Origin: Pseudomonas oryzihabitans
Lineage (GTDB): Bacteria; Pseudomonadota; Gammaproteobacteria; Pseudomonadales; Pseudomonadaceae
Length of the DNA: 64,000 nucleotides
Direction: 5' to 3'
Assembly: GCF_024652905.1 (NCBI RefSeq)
Contig: NZ_CP102428.1
Location: 2,554,501 to 2,618,500 of the forward strand
The position numbers and the translations under genes were made by a program. Below the pieces are notes generated by a model. The model was not told the origin of the DNA. It saw only the letters and a program-made list of their open reading frames with translations, and ran no database searches. Of the stretch, positions 53,360 through 64,000 are shown one piece after another; the stretch's first letter is position 1; the number at the start of each line of letters is the position of its first letter.

Positions 53360-53704
53360 TCAGAGGGCCTTCAGGGTGCCCTTCGGCAGAGTCGCGGCGA
53401 TGGCGCCCTTCTGGAACTTGAGTTCGACGTTGTCGGACACTTCCAGCACCACGAACTCGTCGGTGACCTTGTTGATGCGACCGGCGATGCCACCGGTAGT
53501 CACCACTTCGTCACCCTTCTGCAGGCCGCCGATCAGGTTCTTGTGGTCCTTGGTGCGCTTGGCCTGGGGACGCCAGATCAGGAAATAGAAGATCACCACG
53601 AAGCCGATCAGGAAGATGAACTGAATGTATTCACCTCCCGGTGCGGCGTTGGCGGCCGGCGCGGCAGCTTCCTGGGCCTGGGCCGTGGAAATCAGAAAAC
53701 TCAT
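53360..53704 (-). CDS. yajC: Sec translocon accessory protein YajC
   Basis: This 114-residue protein has one membrane helix (IQFIFLIGFVVIFYFLIWRP) followed by a small cytosolic domain with GDEVVTTGGIAGRINKV. It associates with SecDF-YidC. Its N-terminal ISTAQAQEAAAPAANAA is the usual Pseudomonas form. AGGAG precedes the ATG. It is 64 bases upstream of secD on the same strand. Confidence 0.96.
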   Translation of the reverse strand: MSFLISTAQAQEAAAPAANAAPGGEYIQFIFLIGFVVIFYFLIWRPQAKRTKDHKNLIGGLQKGDEVVTTGGIAGRINKVTDEFVVLEVSDNVELKFQKGAIAATLPKGTLKAL

Positions 53705-53851
53705 TGCACTACTCCTTGCAGAGTTGGATGACGGAAAAAGAAGAGATGCCGGGGGTCGCTCGCCACCGGTTCGACCGCTGCAGAACCCCGGTCACGCACC
53801 CGGCGAAGGACGCGCGAGCGCCGTTTCGCCTGGACGATCGGACAGGGGCTT

Positions 53852-56024
<2,173 letters not shown>

Positions 56025-56090
56025 GGCAGGTAGATCTCGAAAGGCCGCACAGCTTACCGGAAGCGGCCTTTTTCACCAACGCACTTTGGA

Positions 56091-56119
56091 TTGACCGGAC
56101 CTGCCTGCATCCCTATACT
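56091..56119 (+). promoter_or_regulatory. sigma70 promoter of tRNA-Leu
   Basis: TTGACC (56091-56096) and TATACT (56114-56119) have the ideal 17-base spacer. The mature tRNA starts 12 bases after the -10, consistent with a very short 5' leader. Confidence 0.85.
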
Positions 56120-56130
56120 CCGCCGCCATT

Positions 56131-56215
56131 GCCCCGGTGGCGGAACCGGTAGACGCGGCGGATTCAAAATCCGTTTCCGAAAGGAGTGGGAGTTCGAGTC
56201 TCCCCCGGGGCACCA
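56131..56215 (+). tRNA. tRNA-Leu (anticodon CAA)
   Basis: GCCCCGG (56131-56137) pairs with CCGGGGC (56205-56211) to form the acceptor stem; the discriminator A and an encoded CCA follow. The anticodon arm GCGGA-TTCAAAA-TCCGT places CAA at positions 34-36, reading UUG. A long variable arm (TTTCCGAAAGGAG) identifies a class II tRNA, and the T arm has GTTCGAGTC. It lies between queA and the cupin gene, as in other pseudomonads. Confidence 0.96.
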
Positions 56216-56261
56216 AGTTGGTACCTTCCAGGCCTCCCCCGTGTTGCCTGGAAGCCGAAGA

Positions 56262-56286
56262 AACCGCCCCTCGAGGCGGTTTTTTT
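56262..56286 (+). terminator. intrinsic terminator after tRNA-Leu
   Basis: AACCGCC (56262-56268) and GGCGGTT (56275-56281) pair around CCTCGA, with a seven-base T-run (56280-56286). Just before it CTTCCAGGC (56225-56233) pairs with GCCTGGAAG (56246-56254), a second hairpin in the 3' trailer. Confidence 0.88.
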
Positions 56287-56324
56287 GTGCCTGGTGCGCC
56301 CTGGTCGCGGCGTCGATACGAGCC

Positions 56325-56654
56325 TCAATCCACGACGAATAACCTAGCCCCAGTCGCGGTCGAGGATCTGTGAGCCTCTGCATTGTCGGCCACCTGGTAA
56401 CTCATGCCGGCGGTCAAGGTGAAGACGCGACCATCGGCCAGCTCGGTATCCAGCCGACCATCCAGGCAAAGTAGAATATGTCCCTTGCTGCACCAGTGAT
56501 CGGCAAGATAACCCTCACTGTACTCGACCATGCGGACCCGTATTGCACCAAACTGGCAGGTACGCCAAAGCGCTGAGCCGCTCGCTCCCGCATGGACTAC
56601 AGGTTCGATTTTCGACCAGTCAGTGGTACCGAATGGAATGTCGCTCAGTTGCAT
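56325..56654 (-). CDS. small cupin-fold protein
   Basis: This 109-residue single-domain beta-barrel has a cupin-like core: YLADHWCSKGHILLCLDGRL, then ADGRVFTLTAGMSYQVADN. The ADHWCSKGH segment matches what databases call a DHCW-motif cupin. H and C there may bind a metal. The C-terminal half of the second cupin motif lacks the usual histidine. Function is unknown. It stands alone, convergent with tRNA-Leu. Confidence 0.8.
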   Translation of the reverse strand: MQLSDIPFGTTDWSKIEPVVHAGASGSALWRTCQFGAIRVRMVEYSEGYLADHWCSKGHILLCLDGRLDTELADGRVFTLTAGMSYQVADNAEAHRSSTATGARLFVVD

Positions 56655-56852
56655 GACGGCCTCTACCTAGGTCAGGAAGGGTATGTTAGCCCGGCAGCAA
56701 GACGGTCAAGGGATACAGATTGGATGAATTTTCAAGGTATGCAGCCTTGCGCTAATTGCGGTTTTTGTACCTTTGCGAATACGGCGACCCCCATCCATCA
56801 GGCACGTTCTTGATCACCACACTCCCGCTTTCATCGTAGGAAAGGATGCCTT

Positions 56853-57023
56853 TTGAAATGGATATTGCTTGGCCTCGCGTTACTGCTGACCGGCTGCAAC
56901 CACTACAGCTCGGCCGACTCCGTCTGCGAACCCAGCCCACTGAGCGGTGAGGACTGCAAGAAGTCGCAACCGGTCGGTAACTACCTGATGGACAAGTATC
57001 GGGAATGGCAGCGTTACCAATAG
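56853..57023 (+). CDS. small lipoprotein with TTG start
   Basis: A 56-residue frame begins TTG-AAA-TGG (MKWILLGLALLLTGC) with a perfect lipoprotein signal: a lysine, a leucine-rich core and lipobox LTGC (C15). AGGA lies six bases before the TTG. The mature peptide is 42 residues with cysteines in VCEPSP and GEDCKKS that may form a disulfide. The sequence ends YREWQRYQ. No ATG is available in the right place, so a search for ATG starts misses it. It is 35 bases upstream of a second lipoprotein gene. Function unknown; I recognise no family. Confidence 0.75.
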   Translation: MKWILLGLALLLTGCNHYSSADSVCEPSPLSGEDCKKSQPVGNYLMDKYREWQRYQ

Positions 57024-57058
57024 GCTGGTGCCCGCACAAGGCTTGCCGAGACCGGAAG

Positions 57059-57526
57059 ATGCGCCTGAGCCCTTCCCTGCTACTCGTCCTGCTGCTGACC
57101 CTGGGTGGCTGCGCCGTGCAGCGACCCACCCAGCCAGCGAGTGCGGGTGTCGACCTGAATCACTCGCCCAGCTGGACGTTGCAGGCCCGGTTGCACAGCG
57201 CCCTCTATGGCTGCGAGTTGCTGGTGCTGCATGGCAACAACGCCCGCTTGGCGGGCGAACAAGGGCGGCTGGCGGACTTTCGTCAGCGGCTGAGCAGTTG
57301 CCAGACCCAGGCCGCTGCCGAAGAGAAGTCTGCTACGGACCAATTACCCGCCGGCCAGGATTGGCGGCTGCGCAATGCGCAGAAAGCCTACTTGGCCATC
57401 TGGCAGGGCTATCTGGCGGGGCTAACCATCGATCATCCAGCCGACTTGCAGCAGAAGCAGTCTTATCTTAAGGCGCGATCAGCGCTGCTCGACGTGGCGA
57501 CAGGAGCACCCGGACATCCGCGCTGA
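57059..57526 (+). CDS. lipoprotein of unknown function
   Basis: This 155-residue protein has a lipoprotein signal MRLSPSLLLVLLLTLGGC (C18). The mature part is helical and glutamine/alanine/leucine-rich with two cysteines (ALYGCELLVL and RLSSCQTQA). It is likely anchored in the outer membrane because +2 is alanine. The ATG at 57059 is the start that gives the signal peptide; GGAAG is directly before it, and GAG sits further up. It follows the small lipoprotein by 35 bases and is probably co-transcribed. No family recognised. Confidence 0.78.
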   Translation: MRLSPSLLLVLLLTLGGCAVQRPTQPASAGVDLNHSPSWTLQARLHSALYGCELLVLHGNNARLAGEQGRLADFRQRLSSCQTQAAAEEKSATDQLPAGQDWRLRNAQKAYLAIWQGYLAGLTIDHPADLQQKQSYLKARSALLDVATGAPGHPR

Positions 57527-57626
57527 GCCCCGGAAACGATCGGATAGCCAGCTGACCACCGGCAGCTGAAACGCAAGGGCAAAGCGTGCAATAGTAAGAC
57601 ATCGATACGGACGCGAGATCTTGCAC

Positions 57627-57947
57627 ATGGAAACGCTCTCCCCCCTCTCTCAGGTGGCGGTCAAGGACCTGGAAACGGCCCAGACCCCCGCCCGCTTCTC
57701 CACCGCTTTCATCGAGCGCCTGCTCTCGCGTTGCGAGACGCGCATGGACGAGATGGACGCCTGCCCCGACATGAGCGCTGATCTACGCCTGATCCACATG
57801 CAGAACGTCGATCTGCTGGTGCGTACCGTGGTGGGCGAATGCCGCCATCGGGATCAGATCCGCCGCGTGCAGCGCATCCTGAGCTTCTGCGAAGCCCACG
57901 CCGGCTGGCTGCAGCCGCAACCGGTCGTGAGCAAGGGCGCCGCCTAG
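57627..57947 (+). CDS. small cysteine-containing hypothetical protein
   Basis: This 106-residue soluble protein has four cysteines (SRCETRMDEMDACPD, GECRHRD, SFCEAH) and helices rich in arginine and glutamate. I take the ATG at 57627; an in-frame TTG two codons earlier is an alternative. No DNA-binding or catalytic motif is clear, though the cysteine spacing could bind a metal. It is convergent with lptG, 19 bases apart. I recognise no family. Confidence 0.65.
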   Translation: METLSPLSQVAVKDLETAQTPARFSTAFIERLLSRCETRMDEMDACPDMSADLRLIHMQNVDLLVRTVVGECRHRDQIRRVQRILSFCEAHAGWLQPQPVVSKGAA

Positions 57948-57966
57948 CGGACGGCGCCGCCGGGCC

Positions 57967-59028
57967 CTAGCCGGCCCGGCGCAGCAACAGGATCCCAGCC
58001 ACGGCGCAGAGCAGCGCCGGTGCCAGCACGGCCAGCAGCGGCGAGAAGCCGAACACCAGGCTGGACGGTCCCAGCAGGTCCTGGAAGATGCGCAGGGCGA
58101 AGCCGATGATCACCCCGGTGAAGATCCGCTGGCCCAGGGTCACCGAGCGCAGCGGGCCGAAGATGAAGGAGATCGCCATCAGCACCAGAGCGGCGGTCAC
58201 CAGCGGCTGGAAGATCTTCGACCAGAACGCCAGCCAGTAGCTCTTGTTGCTCAGGCCCTGATCGGCCAGGTAGTGGATGTACCACCACAGCCCGGAGATC
58301 GACAGCGCATCCGGCTCCATGATCACGGTATCGAGCACCTGCGGGGTCAGCTCGACGTTCCAGATCACCTTGGGCTCCTGACGCACACTGGTCTGGCGAT
58401 TGCCGAAGTCGGTGATGCTGACGTTTTCCAGCTCCCAGTGATCTCCACGATAGATACCGCGTTGGGCGAAGCTGGATTGCAGCAGATGGCGATTGTCGTC
58501 GAATTCGTAGCGCGTCACGCCCAGCAGCAGGCCATTGGGCTGCACGGCGTTGACGTGGGTGTACTCGTGGCCCTGGCGATGCCAGAGGCCATGACGCGAA
58601 CTCTGCGCCTTGCCGGCGCTCTGCGCCAGGGCACGACCGCTCTGCGCCAGGTTCTCCGACCAGGGCGCCACGTACTCGCCGACCAGGATGCCGGCGATGA
58701 GCAGCACGAACATCGGCTTCATCACCGCCCAGACGATGCGCCCCAAGGAGACCCCAGCGGCACGCATCACGATCAGCTCGCTGCTGCTGGCCAGGGTGCC
58801 CAGGCCGATCAGGCAGCCAATCAGCGCCGCCATGGGCAGCATCTCGTAGGCTCGCCGCGGCGAGGTGAGCAGGACGAACTTGAGCGCCTCGGCGACGCCG
58901 TAGTTGTCGTCGAAGTCGCCGAGCTGGTCGATGAAGGCGAACAGCAGGGCTAGACCAACGATCACACCCAGCACCGCGAGGATGCTGACGAAGACGGTGC
59001 GCCCTATGTACCAATCGAGCTTGTTCAT
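57967..59028 (-). CDS. lptG: LPS export ABC transporter permease LptG
   Basis: This 353-residue YjgP/YjgQ-family permease has six membrane helices and a periplasmic beta-jellyroll. With LptF and LptB2 it extracts LPS from the inner membrane and passes it to LptC-LptA. The start MNKLDWYIGRTVFVSILAVL and the coupling-helix region ASSSELIVMRAAGVSLGRI are typical. Its ATG overlaps the lptF stop (ATGA), matching equal expression of the two permeases. Confidence 0.95.
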   Translation of the reverse strand: MNKLDWYIGRTVFVSILAVLGVIVGLALLFAFIDQLGDFDDNYGVAEALKFVLLTSPRRAYEMLPMAALIGCLIGLGTLASSSELIVMRAAGVSLGRIVWAVMKPMFVLLIAGILVGEYVAPWSENLAQSGRALAQSAGKAQSSRHGLWHRQGHEYTHVNAVQPNGLLLGVTRYEFDDNRHLLQSSFAQRGIYRGDHWELENVSITDFGNRQTSVRQEPKVIWNVELTPQVLDTVIMEPDALSISGLWWYIHYLADQGLSNKSYWLAFWSKIFQPLVTAALVLMAISFIFGPLRSVTLGQRIFTGVIIGFALRIFQDLLGPSSLVFGFSPLLAVLAPALLCAVAGILLLRRAG

Positions 59029-60137
59029 GCCGCTACCTCCGGCTTGCGACCGCGCAGACGCGCCTTGAGCGGTTCCCAGAAGGCCAGCAGCAGCCCCAGC
59101 ACCAGGAACAGCAGGTGCACGCCCCACAGACCGATGGCCGGCGGCAGGCGGCCTTTATCCAGGGCGCCGCGGGCGGCGATCAGCAGCGACAGGTAGGCCA
59201 TGTACAGCAGGATCGCCGGCAGCAGCTTGAGGAAGCGGCCCTGACGCGGATTGACCTTGGCCAAGGGCACGGCGATGAGAGTCACGACGAACACCAGGAT
59301 CGGCAGCGACAGCCGCCATTGCAGCTCGCCGCGATACTGCAGCTCGTTGCTGCGCATGAGTTCACCAGTGGTGACGGCGTCACGCTCGCTGATGTCCTCG
59401 CTGACGGCGGGCTTGGGCAGCAAGACGCCATAGGTGTCGTACTGCACGGCGCGATAGTCGGCCTGGCCCGGCACGCCGTCGTAGCGGAAGCCGTTCTGCA
59501 GGATCAGGTAGCGACTGCCGTCCGGGTGGATTTCCTGCCGGCCGGTGTCGGCCACCAGCACGCCCACGCCGCGGTCCTTGCCGCCGGCGGTGGAGGTGTT
59601 GCGCTCGGAAATGAAGACGCCGCCCAGCTGGCTGCGATCCGCCGACAGGCGCTCGGTGTAGGTGACCCGCGAATTGTCCCGCAGCGACTGGAAGCGGCCC
59701 GGTTCGAGGGTGTCGAACTCGGTCATGGCATCCTGCTGATTGAGGATGGTGGTGACCTTCTGCACGCCCAGGGGTGCCAGCGACAGGCTCAGCCAGGCGA
59801 CCACCAGGGCCACCACCGCGGCCGGCGCCATGCTGTAGGCCAGCAGGCGGCGCGGACTCATGCCGGTGGCGGTGAGCACGGTCATCTCGCTGTCCAGGTA
59901 CAGCCGACCATAGGCCAGCAGGAAGCCGAGAAAGAGGCCCAGCGGCAGGATCAGCTGCAGGAAGCCGGGGATGCGGTAGGCCATGATGAGCAGGAGCACG
60001 CCCGGATCCAGCAGGCCCTGGGCCGCCTGGGCCAGGTACTTGATGAAGCGGCCGCTCATGATGATCACCAGCAGCACGGCACTGACCGCACCGAGGGTGG
60101 TGAGAACTTCTCGAGACAGATAGCGGAAGACGATCAA
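59025..60137 (-). CDS. lptF: LPS export ABC transporter permease LptF
   Basis: This 370-residue permease pairs with LptG. It starts MIVFRYLSREVLTTLGAVSA. The coupling region reads SEMTVLTATGMSPRRLLAYS and the periplasmic jellyroll lies between about residues 130 and 265. Six membrane helices are predicted. It is divergent from pepA, the usual Pseudomonas layout. Confidence 0.96.
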   Translation of the reverse strand: MIVFRYLSREVLTTLGAVSAVLLVIIMSGRFIKYLAQAAQGLLDPGVLLLIMAYRIPGFLQLILPLGLFLGFLLAYGRLYLDSEMTVLTATGMSPRRLLAYSMAPAAVVALVVAWLSLSLAPLGVQKVTTILNQQDAMTEFDTLEPGRFQSLRDNSRVTYTERLSADRSQLGGVFISERNTSTAGGKDRGVGVLVADTGRQEIHPDGSRYLILQNGFRYDGVPGQADYRAVQYDTYGVLLPKPAVSEDISERDAVTTGELMRSNELQYRGELQWRLSLPILVFVVTLIAVPLAKVNPRQGRFLKLLPAILLYMAYLSLLIAARGALDKGRLPPAIGLWGVHLLFLVLGLLLAFWEPLKARLRGRKPEVAA

Positions 60138-60224
60138 ACAGGATTCTCCAGGGTTGTCAGGCTCTGGCGCGAACGCTCACACTAGCTCGGCTGCATGGCT
60201 TGCGTTGCAAGGCCCACCCGTTGA

Positions 60225-61808
<1,584 letters not shown>

Positions 61809-61818
61809 GCCTCTACCC

Positions 61819-61848
61819 AAGGCCGCGGCGCTCCTACGTCGCGGCCTT
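61819..61848 (+). terminator. hairpin after pepA
   Basis: AAGGCCGCG (61819-61827) pairs with CGCGGCCTT (61840-61848) around a 12-base loop, followed by GCCGTTTT. It starts eleven bases after the pepA stop and probably reduces read-through into holC. Confidence 0.6.
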
Positions 61849-61878
61849 GCCGTTTTCCTCTTCTCCGCGTGATCCTCC

Positions 61879-62307
61879 ATGACCCGTGTCGATTTCTATG
61901 TCCTGCCCTCCACCGATCCCGCGGCGCGGCTGGCCTTTGCCTGCAGGCTGGTGGACAAGGCCTGGAAGCAGGGCATGCCGGTCTATGTGCATTGCGCCGA
62001 CACCGAGCAGCGTCAGCGCCTGGACGAACAGCTATGGGCCTTCCGTCCCGACAGCTTCATTCCCCACGACTTGGCGGAAACCGCCAGTGACAGTCCGGTG
62101 GTGCTCGGCCTGACCACGCCCGCCGAGCAGACGGGCGAACTGCTGATCAACCTGACCCTGGCCCCACCGCCCTGCCATGCGGGTTTCGCCCGGATCGCCG
62201 AGGTGGTCGTCGAGGCCCCCGACGTGCGCCAGGCGATGCGCGAAGGTTTTCGCTTCTACCGCAAGCTTGGCTATGCTCTACAGGACCATCAGTTGTCGCG
62301 TGTCTGA
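61879..62307 (+). CDS. holC: DNA polymerase III chi subunit
   Basis: This 142-residue protein connects the clamp loader (through psi) to single-strand binding protein. The N-terminal RVDFYVLPS, the central HCADTEQRQRLDEQLWAF, and FIPHD-LAET, then VLGLTTPAEQTGELLINLT match HolC. It begins 70 bases after pepA and ends five bases before the next gene. Together with holA at the left edge, two clamp-loader genes lie in the window. Confidence 0.95.
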   Translation: MTRVDFYVLPSTDPAARLAFACRLVDKAWKQGMPVYVHCADTEQRQRLDEQLWAFRPDSFIPHDLAETASDSPVVLGLTTPAEQTGELLINLTLAPPPCHAGFARIAEVVVEAPDVRQAMREGFRFYRKLGYALQDHQLSRV

Positions 62308-62312
62308 TATCC

Positions 62313-62675
62313 ATGACCAGCACCAAGCCTCCCGCGCACGTCCTGCAAGACCTCGAAGCCATCCGCCAGGTGCTCGACAAGAGCCGTAACACGGTCCAGC
62401 CGAGCAGCGCCGACGGTATCCCCATCCTGTCCGATGTCATCGCCCCCAGCGCCGAGCGGCTCAAGGCCATTCCGCCGCTGCTCGACCAGATCGTGCCGGA
62501 GTCCATCGAAGACGTGACGCCCAGCGCGCCGCGCGAAGACCTGGCCCACGTCCGCCTGCGCCAGGAGGCACCGGCCATCCTGCAGGAACTGCTCGACGAG
62601 CAGCTGCCGCGCCTGGAAGCCGAACTGCAGCGCCGCCTGGCACAACGCCTGGAAGAACTCCTGCAACGCTCCTGA
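62313..62675 (+). CDS. hypothetical protein between holC and valS
   Basis: This 120-residue protein is conserved in this place in pseudomonads. It begins [20 protein letters not shown] and the middle ([11 protein letters not shown] and [11 protein letters not shown]-like stretch) is polar. The last 40 residues ([20 protein letters not shown]) are a strongly amphipathic helix that probably forms a coiled coil. It lies five bases after holC, so it should be co-transcribed. A role in the replisome is possible by context only. Confidence 0.75.
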   Translation: MTSTKPPAHVLQDLEAIRQVLDKSRNTVQPSSADGIPILSDVIAPSAERLKAIPPLLDQIVPESIEDVTPSAPREDLAHVRLRQEAPAILQELLDEQLPRLEAELQRRLAQRLEELLQRS

Positions 62676-62760
62676 GCCGACGGGCAAGGCGCCCTGCCGT
62701 CGGCGGGCTGGAGTCGCTATACTCGGAGGCTTTCCTCTTCCAGCGACAAAAGCCCCCTCC

Positions 62761-64000
62761 ATGGACAAGACCTACCAGCCGCACGCCATCGAAACCTCCT
62801 GGTACCAGACCTGGGAACGCCAGGGCTACTTCGCGCCCCAGGGGTCGGGCGAGCCCTACACCATCATGATCCCGCCGCCGAACGTGACCGGCAGCCTGCA
62901 CATGGGCCATGGCTTCAACAACGCCATCATGGATGCCCTGATCCGCTTCCGCCGCATGCAGGGTCGCAACACCCTCTGGCAGCCGGGCACCGACCACGCC
63001 GGCATCGCCACCCAGATGCTGGTGGAGCGCCGCATCGGTGCCGAGGGCCTGTCGCGCCATGACCTGGGCCGGGAAAAATTCCTGGAAAAGGTCTGGGAAT
63101 GGAAGAACGAATCGGGTGGCAACATCAGCCGGCAGATCCGCCGCCTGGGCTCCTCGGTGGACTGGTCGCGCGAGCGCTTCACCATGGACGACGGCCTCTC
63201 CGAGGCGGTCAAGGAAGCCTTCGTACGCCTGCACGAGGACGGTCTGATCTATCGCGGCAAGCGCCTGGTCAACTGGGACACCAAGCTGCACACCGCCATT
63301 TCCGACCTGGAAGTGGAAAGCCATGACGAGAAGGGCCACCTCTGGCACCTGCGCTATCCCCTGGCGGACGGCGCCCGCACCACCGAGGGCATGGATCACC
63401 TGGTGGTCGCTACCACCCGCCCCGAGACCCTGCTGGGCGATGCTGCCGTGGCCGTGCATCCGGAAGATCCGCGCTACAAGGATCTGATCGGCCAGTACGT
63501 CGAACTGCCCCTGGTGGGCCGCCGCATCCCCATCGTCGGCGACGACTACTGCGACCCCGAATTCGGCACCGGCTGCGTCAAGATCACCCCGGCCCACGAT
63601 TTCAACGATTATGAAGTCGGCAAGCGCCACAACCTGCCGCTGATCAACGTCTTCGACGCCGACGCGGCCATCCTGCCCGGCGCTCAGGTTTTCAACTTGG
63701 ACGGCAGCGTCAACGGCATGTTCGACGCCACCCTGCCCGAGGCCTACGCCGGCCTGGACCGTTTCGAGGCGCGCAAGCGCATCGTCGCCGACCTGGACGC
63801 CGCCGGCCGCCTGGAGAAGATCGAGGACCACGCCCTCAAGGTGCCCAAGGGCGACCGTTCCGGCACCGTGATCGAGCCCTGGCTGACCGACCAGTGGTAC
63901 GTCTCCACCAAGCCCCTGGCCGAGAAAGCCATCGGCGTGGTCGAGAGCGGCGAGGTGCAGTTCGTGCCCAAGCAATACGAGAACATGTACTTCAGCTGGA
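62761..64000 (+). CDS. valS: valyl-tRNA synthetase, N-terminal part (runs off the window)
   Basis: The first 413 residues of this class I synthetase are present; there is no stop before the window end. It begins [20 protein letters not shown]. The HIGH signature is HMGHG in [13 protein letters not shown]. The editing CP1 domain follows from about residue 190 ([20 protein letters not shown] and [19 protein letters not shown]). The KMSKS loop would lie downstream. A TATACT hexamer about 40 bases before the ATG may be its own -10. Confidence 0.97.
   Translation, partial: MDKTYQPHAIETSWYQTWERQGYFAPQGSGEPYTIMIPPPNVTGSLHMGHGFNNAIMDALIRFRRMQGRNTLWQPGTDHAGIATQMLVERRIGAEGLSRHDLGREKFLEKVWEWKNESGGNISRQIRRLGSSVDWSRERFTMDDGLSEAVKEAFVRLHEDGLIYRGKRLVNWDTKLHTAISDLEVESHDEKGHLWHLRYPLADGARTTEGMDHLVVATTRPETLLGDAAVAVHPEDPRYKDLIGQYVELPLVGRRIPIVGDDYCDPEFGTGCVKITPAHDFNDYEVGKRHNLPLINVFDADAAILPGAQVFNLDGSVNGMFDATLPEAYAGLDRFEARKRIVADLDAAGRLEKIEDHALKVPKGDRSGTVIEPWLTDQWYVSTKPLAEKAIGVVESGEVQFVPKQYENMYFSW

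Overview
The window is high-GC, densely coded DNA from a gammaproteobacterium, almost certainly a Pseudomonas. Two blocks have the gene order I know from Pseudomonas core genomes. The left block (about 1-17.6 kb) runs holA, arfA, an SltB3-type transglycosylase, then lipA-lipB-ybeD-dacA-rlpA-sltB1-rodA-mrdA-rlmH-rsfS-nadD-proA. The right block (about 49.9-64 kb) runs from a glycine-zipper protein through secF-secD-yajC-tgt-queA, tRNA-Leu and lptG-lptF to pepA-holC-valS. The cellulose operon of the acetylated (wss) type and the non-aeruginosa content between the blocks suggest a plant- or environment-associated species, perhaps of the P. oryzihabitans group. That species guess is inference.

Left block: holA (clamp loader delta) is followed by a small arfA carrying a strong hairpin inside its own coding region. 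Next come a peptidoglycan-binding lytic transglycosylase, a LysR/TauE divergent pair, phosphoglucomutase and the minus-strand cell-wall/lipoate cluster. That cluster is tightly packed with repeated 4-5 base stop/start overlaps.

Middle (17.8-49.9 kb): an exopolysaccharide region opens with a free-standing BcsC-like outer-membrane protein that has its own terminator. It is followed by bcsQ-bcsA-bcsB-bcsC-wssF-wssG-wssH-wssI, a complete cellulose synthase plus O-acetylation operon without a bcsZ cellulase. A DedA-PAP2 fusion, a large PAS/GAF sensor kinase, a ferritin without the bacterioferritin haem methionine, and a RIO-type kinase follow. Then comes a self-contained 5-oxoproline module: minus-strand pxpA-pxpB-pxpC and a LysR gene, divergent from a DUF969/DUF979 membrane pair and pcp. 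A MATE exporter, two small unknown genes, and an acyltransferase with a structured leader and a coupled 37-codon upstream frame complete the middle.

Right block: Sec accessory translocase genes, queuosine synthesis genes, tRNA-Leu(CAA) with a clear sigma70 promoter, a small cupin, and two adjacent lipoproteins (the first hidden behind a TTG start). It ends with the LPS exporter permeases, leucyl aminopeptidase, the polymerase III chi subunit and the first two fifths of valS, which runs off the window.

I saw no insertion sequence, prophage, CRISPR array, rRNA gene or origin. The best candidates for something undescribed are the leader of the acyltransferase (48.45-48.73 kb), the DUF969/DUF979 pair as a pyroglutamate transporter, and the second BcsC outside the cellulose operon. 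The arfA hairpin is the clearest regulatory RNA signal.
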